Assembly: GCF_900110755.1 (NCBI RefSeq)
Contig: NZ_FOFF01000014.1
Span: forward strand, 62,001-126,000
Direction of reading: 5' to 3'
Source of the DNA: Streptomyces sp. yr375
GTDB taxonomy: Bacteria > Actinomycetota > Actinomycetes > Streptomycetales > Streptomycetaceae
Length of the DNA stretch: 64,000 nucleotides
In this document: piece by piece, positions 60,374 through 64,000 of the stretch
Numbering within the stretch: the first letter of the stretch is position 1
Layout: each line of letters opens with the position of its first letter
Position numbers and translations under genes: made by a program
Notes under the pieces: model-generated
Seen by the model: the letters and a program-made list of their open reading frames with translations, nothing else
Told to the model about the DNA's origin: nothing
Databases searched by the model: none

Positions 60374-61330
60374 ATGCAGGACGTCGCCTCGCTGGTCGCC
60401 CAGGCCAGGGCGGGCCGGCCGCGGGCCGTGGCCCGGCTGATCTCCCTGGTGGAGGGGGCGTCCCCGCAGCTCAGGGAGGTCATGGCGGCCCTGGCCCCGC
60501 TCGCGGGCAACGCGTACGTGGTCGGCCTGACGGGGTCACCGGGCGTCGGCAAGTCCACGTCGACGTCCGCGCTGGTCACGGCGTACCGCAAGCAGGGCAG
60601 GCGGGTCGGCGTGCTGGCCGTCGACCCGTCGTCGCCGTTCTCCGGCGGCGCCCTGCTCGGCGACCGCGTCCGCATGTCGGAGCACGCCTCCGACCCCGGC
60701 GTCTACATCCGCTCGATGGCCACCCGCGGTCACCTCGGCGGCCTCGCCTGGTCGGCCCCGCAGGCGATCCGCGTACTGGACGCGGCGGGCTGCGACGTGG
60801 TCCTGGTGGAGACGGTCGGCGTCGGCCAGTCGGAGGTCGAGATCGCCTCCCAGGCCGACACCAGCGTCGTACTGCTCGCCCCGGGCATGGGGGACGGCAT
60901 CCAGGCGGCCAAGGCGGGCATTCTGGAGATCGGCGACGTCTACGTCGTCAACAAGGCCGACCGGGACGGCGCCGACTCCACCGCCCGCGAACTGAACCAC
61001 ATGCTCGGCCTCGGCGAGGCCCGCCGCCCCGGCGCCTGGCGCCCGCCGATCATCAAGACCGTCGCCTCGAAGGCGGAGGGCATCGACGAACTCGTCGAGG
61101 CGCTGGACAAGCACCGCGCGTGGATGGACGAGCACGGGGTCCGCGCCGAGCGCCGCCGCGCCCGCGCGGCCCGCGAGGTCGAGACGATCGCCGTCACCAC
61201 CCTGCGCGAACGCATCGCCGACCTGCACGGCGACCGCCGCCTCAGCGCCCTCGCCGACCGCATCGTCACCGGCGGACTGGACCCCTACAGCGCGGCGGAC
61301 GAACTGGTGGCGGGACTCACGGAGAGCTGA
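60374..61330 (+). CDS. meaB: Methylmalonyl-CoA mutase chaperone GTPase MeaB
   Basis: The 318-residue G3E-family GTPase loads and protects the B12 cofactor of methylmalonyl-CoA mutase. The P-loop is GSPGVGKST near residues 55-63, followed by VDPSSPFSGGALLGDR and the switch VETVGVGQSEVE. The NKAD motif near 195 gives guanine specificity. The C-terminus holds the helical dimer arm. ATG 60374 follows CGGAG. The ATG at 60335 lies in the alternating tract. With mce and the adenosyltransferase it marks a B12-dependent propionate route. Confidence 0.94.
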   Translation: MQDVASLVAQARAGRPRAVARLISLVEGASPQLREVMAALAPLAGNAYVVGLTGSPGVGKSTSTSALVTAYRKQGRRVGVLAVDPSSPFSGGALLGDRVRMSEHASDPGVYIRSMATRGHLGGLAWSAPQAIRVLDAAGCDVVLVETVGVGQSEVEIASQADTSVVLLAPGMGDGIQAAKAGILEIGDVYVVNKADRDGADSTARELNHMLGLGEARRPGAWRPPIIKTVASKAEGIDELVEALDKHRAWMDEHGVRAERRRARAAREVETIAVTTLRERIADLHGDRRLSALADRIVTGGLDPYSAADELVAGLTES

Positions 61331-61520
61331 GCCCCGCGAGGCGAAAGGGCGCGGAAAAGGCGTGGTCCGTCCGTGGGGCGCGCTGCTACGTTCACTCCCG
61401 TGTTCCTCCTCTTGGCATAGGGCCCGCTTCGGCCCGTGACCGGTGAGCGGCAGTCGGCCGTACCGGTCGCGGCGCTACGGCGACCCCTTTTCCGCTCTGC
61501 CATGAGTCGAGGAACTCCTC

Positions 61521-62759
61521 ATGTCCGCTTCACACGCCGACGGCGTGCGCCCTTCGTATGCCGTCGTCCTGCGCGTCCCGCACGCCCGCCGCACCTTCGC
61601 CGCCGCTCTCGTCGGCCGGTTGTCGTACGGGATCGTCCCGCTGTCCCTGATGCTCGCCGTGACCCGGTCCTCGGGCTCGTACCCGGTGGCGGGCACCGTG
61701 ATGGCCCTGTTCGGGGCCACCGTCGTCTTCCTGTCGCCCGCGCGGGCGGCCCTCATCGACCGGTACGGGCCACGCCGGGCGCTCGTCCCGATGGCCGCCG
61801 CCTGCACGACGGTGCTCGGGCTGCTGGCCGCGGCCGTCTCCCGACCGGACGCCGTTTCTGCCCTCTCGCTCGGTGCCCTCGCCGCCGTGGCCGGGGCCTG
61901 TGCGCCGCCGCTGGGGCCGACCATGCGGGCCGTGTGGGGACGGCTCACCCCGGACCGCGCGCTGTTGCGGCGCGCCTACAGCCTCGACGGTGTCGCCGAG
62001 GAACTGCTGTTCGTCACCGGCCCGTTGCTGGTCGGCGTCCTCGTCGGCTTCGCGCCGCCGGCCGCCGGGATCGTCGTCGGGGCGGCCCTGATGGCCGGGG
62101 GCACGGCCGGGTTCGTGTCGTCGCCCGCGGTGCGGGACGTACGGCCGGAGAAGGCCGCCGGGCGGCGCGGCGGGGGCGGACTGCGCGGGCTCGGGCGGCC
62201 CGTCGTCGCCATCGCGGGCGTCGGGCTCGCGCTCGGCGTGATCGACCTGCTGGTCGTGGCGTTCGCCGAGCGGCACACGGCCGGGACCGGGGCCGGTGGG
62301 GCGGGCGCGGCCTGGGTGCTGGCCGCGCTGTCGGCCGGCAGCGCCGTCGGCGGGCTGCTCAACGGGGCCGTCGCCTGGCGGACCCCGGCCGGGGCCCGGC
62401 TGCCGCTGCTCACGGCGGGGCTCGGGCTGACCCTGTGCGGGGCGGGACTGGCGCCGGGGCTCGGCACGCTCGCCGTCGCCGTCGCGGCGGCCGGGTTCTT
62501 CGTGTCCCCGGCGATCACCACGGCCTACCTCATCGCCGACGAGACCGCCGCGCCCGAGGCCCGGGTACGGGCCGGGGCGTGGGTCAACACGGCCGTCAAC
62601 GCGGGGAGCACGGCCGGTACGGCGGTCGCGGGCGCGCTGGCCGCACGGCTGCCGGTGGGGGTGTGCTTCGCGGTGACGGGGGCGGTGGTGCTGGCGACGG
62701 CGACGGCCGTCACGGCGATGCGCCGAAGGGGCACGAGCGAACCCGTGCCCCTCGCCTGA
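61521..62759 (+). CDS. Major facilitator superfamily transporter
   Basis: The 412-residue protein has about 12 hydrophobic helices and an MFS-like loop LIDRYGPRRALVP after helix 2. It is Ala/Gly/Val-rich, with the cytoplasmic loop DVRPEKAAGRRGGGG in the middle. It starts at ATG 61521 after GAGGAA. It probably exports small molecules or drugs. No substrate is suggested. It converges with the PepSY gene. Confidence 0.85.
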   Translation: MSASHADGVRPSYAVVLRVPHARRTFAAALVGRLSYGIVPLSLMLAVTRSSGSYPVAGTVMALFGATVVFLSPARAALIDRYGPRRALVPMAAACTTVLGLLAAAVSRPDAVSALSLGALAAVAGACAPPLGPTMRAVWGRLTPDRALLRRAYSLDGVAEELLFVTGPLLVGVLVGFAPPAAGIVVGAALMAGGTAGFVSSPAVRDVRPEKAAGRRGGGGLRGLGRPVVAIAGVGLALGVIDLLVVAFAERHTAGTGAGGAGAAWVLAALSAGSAVGGLLNGAVAWRTPAGARLPLLTAGLGLTLCGAGLAPGLGTLAVAVAAAGFFVSPAITTAYLIADETAAPEARVRAGAWVNTAVNAGSTAGTAVAGALAARLPVGVCFAVTGAVVLATATAVTAMRRRGTSEPVPLA

Positions 62760-62789
62760 CGGTCGTCCCGATCAGCCGGTTCGGTCGGC

Positions 62790-63377
62790 TCAGTCGTCGA
62801 GGTCCTGGGTGACCTTGCCGGTGTGGGCGTCGACCTGCCACTCGCCGCCCTTGGCGGTGTCCACGCTCCACGTCGTGGCGCCGCCGTCGTCGTCGAGGTC
62901 GACGTCGGTCACCGTGCCCTTGGCGGCGACGGCCAGCGCGGCTTCGCGGGCGTCGACGCCCGCGCCCTTCAGCGCGGCGAGGTCGGCCCGGCCGTCGGCC
63001 GCGTCGTCGCCCTCGTCGTCGGCGTCCCGGTGGGCGCCGACGACCGTGCCGGTGTCGGGGGAGACGGCGACCGTGTGCTCGGTGCCGTCGGCCTTGACGA
63101 CGTCCACGTGCCAGGTGCCCGCGTCGGCGCCGTCGTCCTCCCGGTCGGCTCCGACGGCGGTGCCCGGCGTGTGCTTCAGCGCCGCCGCGATCGCCTCGGC
63201 GACGGACGCCGGGCGCGCGGAGGTCACCAGGGCGTTCGTCCCGGCGGCCGACACGACCCGCGTCTCGGCGCTCACCTTCGCGTCCGGCTTCGTGTTCGGC
63301 TCGGCGAAGGCGACCGCCGCACCCCCGCCGATCACGAGCGACGTGACGACGGCGGCGATGACGAGCTTGCGCTTCAT
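62790..63377 (-). CDS. Exported protein with two PepSY domains
   Basis: The 195-residue protein has a signal peptide (KRKLVIAAVVTSLVIGGGAA, then AVAFAEP) and two PepSY-like repeats around 50-115 and 130-195, each ending in a lysine/valine-rich beta strand and a TGxV pattern (SPDTGTVVGAH, AHTGKVTQDLDD). PepSY domains often inhibit proteases or act as envelope ligands. GGGAGGAAACCCC precedes ATG 63377. It is divergent from the response regulator and is probably controlled by it. Confidence 0.85.
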   Translation of the reverse strand: MKRKLVIAAVVTSLVIGGGAAVAFAEPNTKPDAKVSAETRVVSAAGTNALVTSARPASVAEAIAAALKHTPGTAVGADREDDGADAGTWHVDVVKADGTEHTVAVSPDTGTVVGAHRDADDEGDDAADGRADLAALKGAGVDAREAALAVAAKGTVTDVDLDDDGGATTWSVDTAKGGEWQVDAHTGKVTQDLDD

Positions 63378-63462
63378 GGGGTTTCCTCCCGCTGTGATGC
63401 TGCTTCGGTTGCTACTTCGGTTGCTGCTTCGTTGCGACGAGGACCAAGGTGCCCGAGCCGAC

Positions 63463-63499
63463 CTGAAGGCACGCTGAAGCCGCCTGAAGATCACTTCAG
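63463..63499. promoter_or_regulatory. CTGAAG repeat array between PepSY and response-regulator genes
   Basis: CTGAAG appears at 63463-63468, 63474-63479 and 63484-63489, 11 and 10 bp apart, and an inverted CTTCAG is at 63494-63499. One-turn spacing of direct repeats is typical of OmpR-family regulator boxes. It stands 25 bp before the regulator start, so autoregulation and control of the PepSY gene are likely. Confidence 0.6.
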
Positions 63500-63523
63500 G
63501 TTCGGTTTGGCACCCTGGTCCAC

Positions 63524-64000
63524 ATGCGCCCACCCGTCGCCCACCACCGCCCTACTCGAGGCGCTTCGCGCCGCCCCTTCAGATTCTTGATCGTCGAGGA
63601 TGAGAAGCGGCTGGCCCTGTCGCTCGCCAAGGGCCTGACCGCCGAGGGCTACGCCGTGGACGTCGTCCACGACGGCCTGGAGGGGCTGCACCGGGCGAGC
63701 GAGTCGCCGTACGACCTGGTGATCCTCGACATCATGCTGCCCGGCATGAACGGCTACCGCGTCTGCGCCACCCTGCGCGCCGCCGGCCACGACGTCCCGA
63801 TCCTCATGCTCACCGCGAAGGACGGCGAGTACGACGAGGCGGAGGGCCTGGACACGGGCGCGGACGACTACCTCACCAAGCCGTTCTCCTACGTCGTCCT
63901 CGTCGCCCGCGTGAAGGCGCTGCTGCGGCGGCGCGGGCAGGGCGCCGGGGCCTCGCCCGTGCACGTCCTGGGCGAGCTGAAGGTCGACACCGCCGCGCGG
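63524..64000 (+). CDS. OmpR-family response regulator (cut by window end)
   Basis: The first 159 residues are shown. A basic stretch of about 20 residues precedes FLIVEDEKR, where the receiver domain begins. The acidic pair, phospho-acceptor Asp in LVILDIMLPGMNG, Thr in LMLTAKD and Lys in YLTKPFSY mark an active regulator. The final bases begin the linker and the DNA-binding winged helix (LGELKVDTAAR). ATG 63524 gives a slightly long N-terminus compared with the family, and TTG 63587 is a shorter alternative. Its kinase gene should follow outside the window. Confidence 0.88.
   Translation, partial: MRPPVAHHRPTRGASRRPFRFLIVEDEKRLALSLAKGLTAEGYAVDVVHDGLEGLHRASESPYDLVILDIMLPGMNGYRVCATLRAAGHDVPILMLTAKDGEYDEAEGLDTGADDYLTKPFSYVVLVARVKALLRRRGQGAGASPVHVLGELKVDTAAR

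Overview
This is a high-GC actinobacterial chromosome segment, almost certainly Streptomyces. The codons are strongly G/C-ending and GTG/TTG starts are common. Marker genes include filP and scy (hyphal tip growth), nucS, a Rho with a large Arg/Gln/Asp-rich insert, and a chitinase with the classic direct-repeat promoter. From memory, the gene order from about 9.4 kb onward matches the S. coelicolor SCO5351 to SCO5403 core region. That match was not checked by search.

1-9.2 kb holds the right-hand part of an actinomycete integrative and conjugative element (AICE, pSAM2 type). In order it carries a truncated gene, a PP2C-like phosphatase, a divergent HEAT-repeat protein, a control region with three copies of a 13-mer, and an FtsK/SpoIIIE-type DNA translocase for double-stranded transfer. 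Then come a run of small spread-type (Spd) membrane proteins, a RepSA-type initiator, an overlapping excisionase and a tyrosine integrase. The integrase points into the 3' end of a tRNA-Arg(CCG) gene, the likely integration target. The left end lies outside the window.

9.4-18.7 kb is a housekeeping block. It has a lone receiver-domain protein, the ArgS-like protein NrtL without a catalytic core, lysA-hom-thrC-thrB (lysine and threonine branches of the aspartate pathway), and rho. 18.8-28.6 kb has a secreted trypsin-like protease with FG-GAP repeats, an LCP cell-wall ligase, rpmE-prfA-prmC, a Sua5/TsaC protein, a low-molecular-weight phosphatase homologue lacking its catalytic cysteine, glyA and a WecA/TagO-type sugar-phosphate transferase. 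28.9-36.8 kb is the ATP synthase operon atpIBEFHAGDC, with an unusual repeat-plus-terminator interval between atpD and atpC.

36.9-53.2 kb mixes envelope, signalling and transport genes: a DUF2550 protein, a GH18 chitinase, a NarL-type two-component system, a membrane protein, a PduO-type cobalamin adenosyltransferase (with a duplicated 3' tail nearby) and a STAS protein. It continues with a membrane-anchored P-loop protein, NucS, two small conserved proteins, an LLM flavin oxidoreductase and two paralogous ABC exporter pairs. 53.3-58.3 kb carries the coiled-coil cytoskeletal genes filP and scy. 58.5-61.3 kb has methylmalonyl-CoA epimerase, acetyl-CoA acetyltransferase and meaB. With the adenosyltransferase these support B12-dependent methylmalonyl-CoA metabolism. 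The window ends with an MFS transporter, a PepSY-domain protein and a divergent OmpR-type response regulator cut by the window edge.
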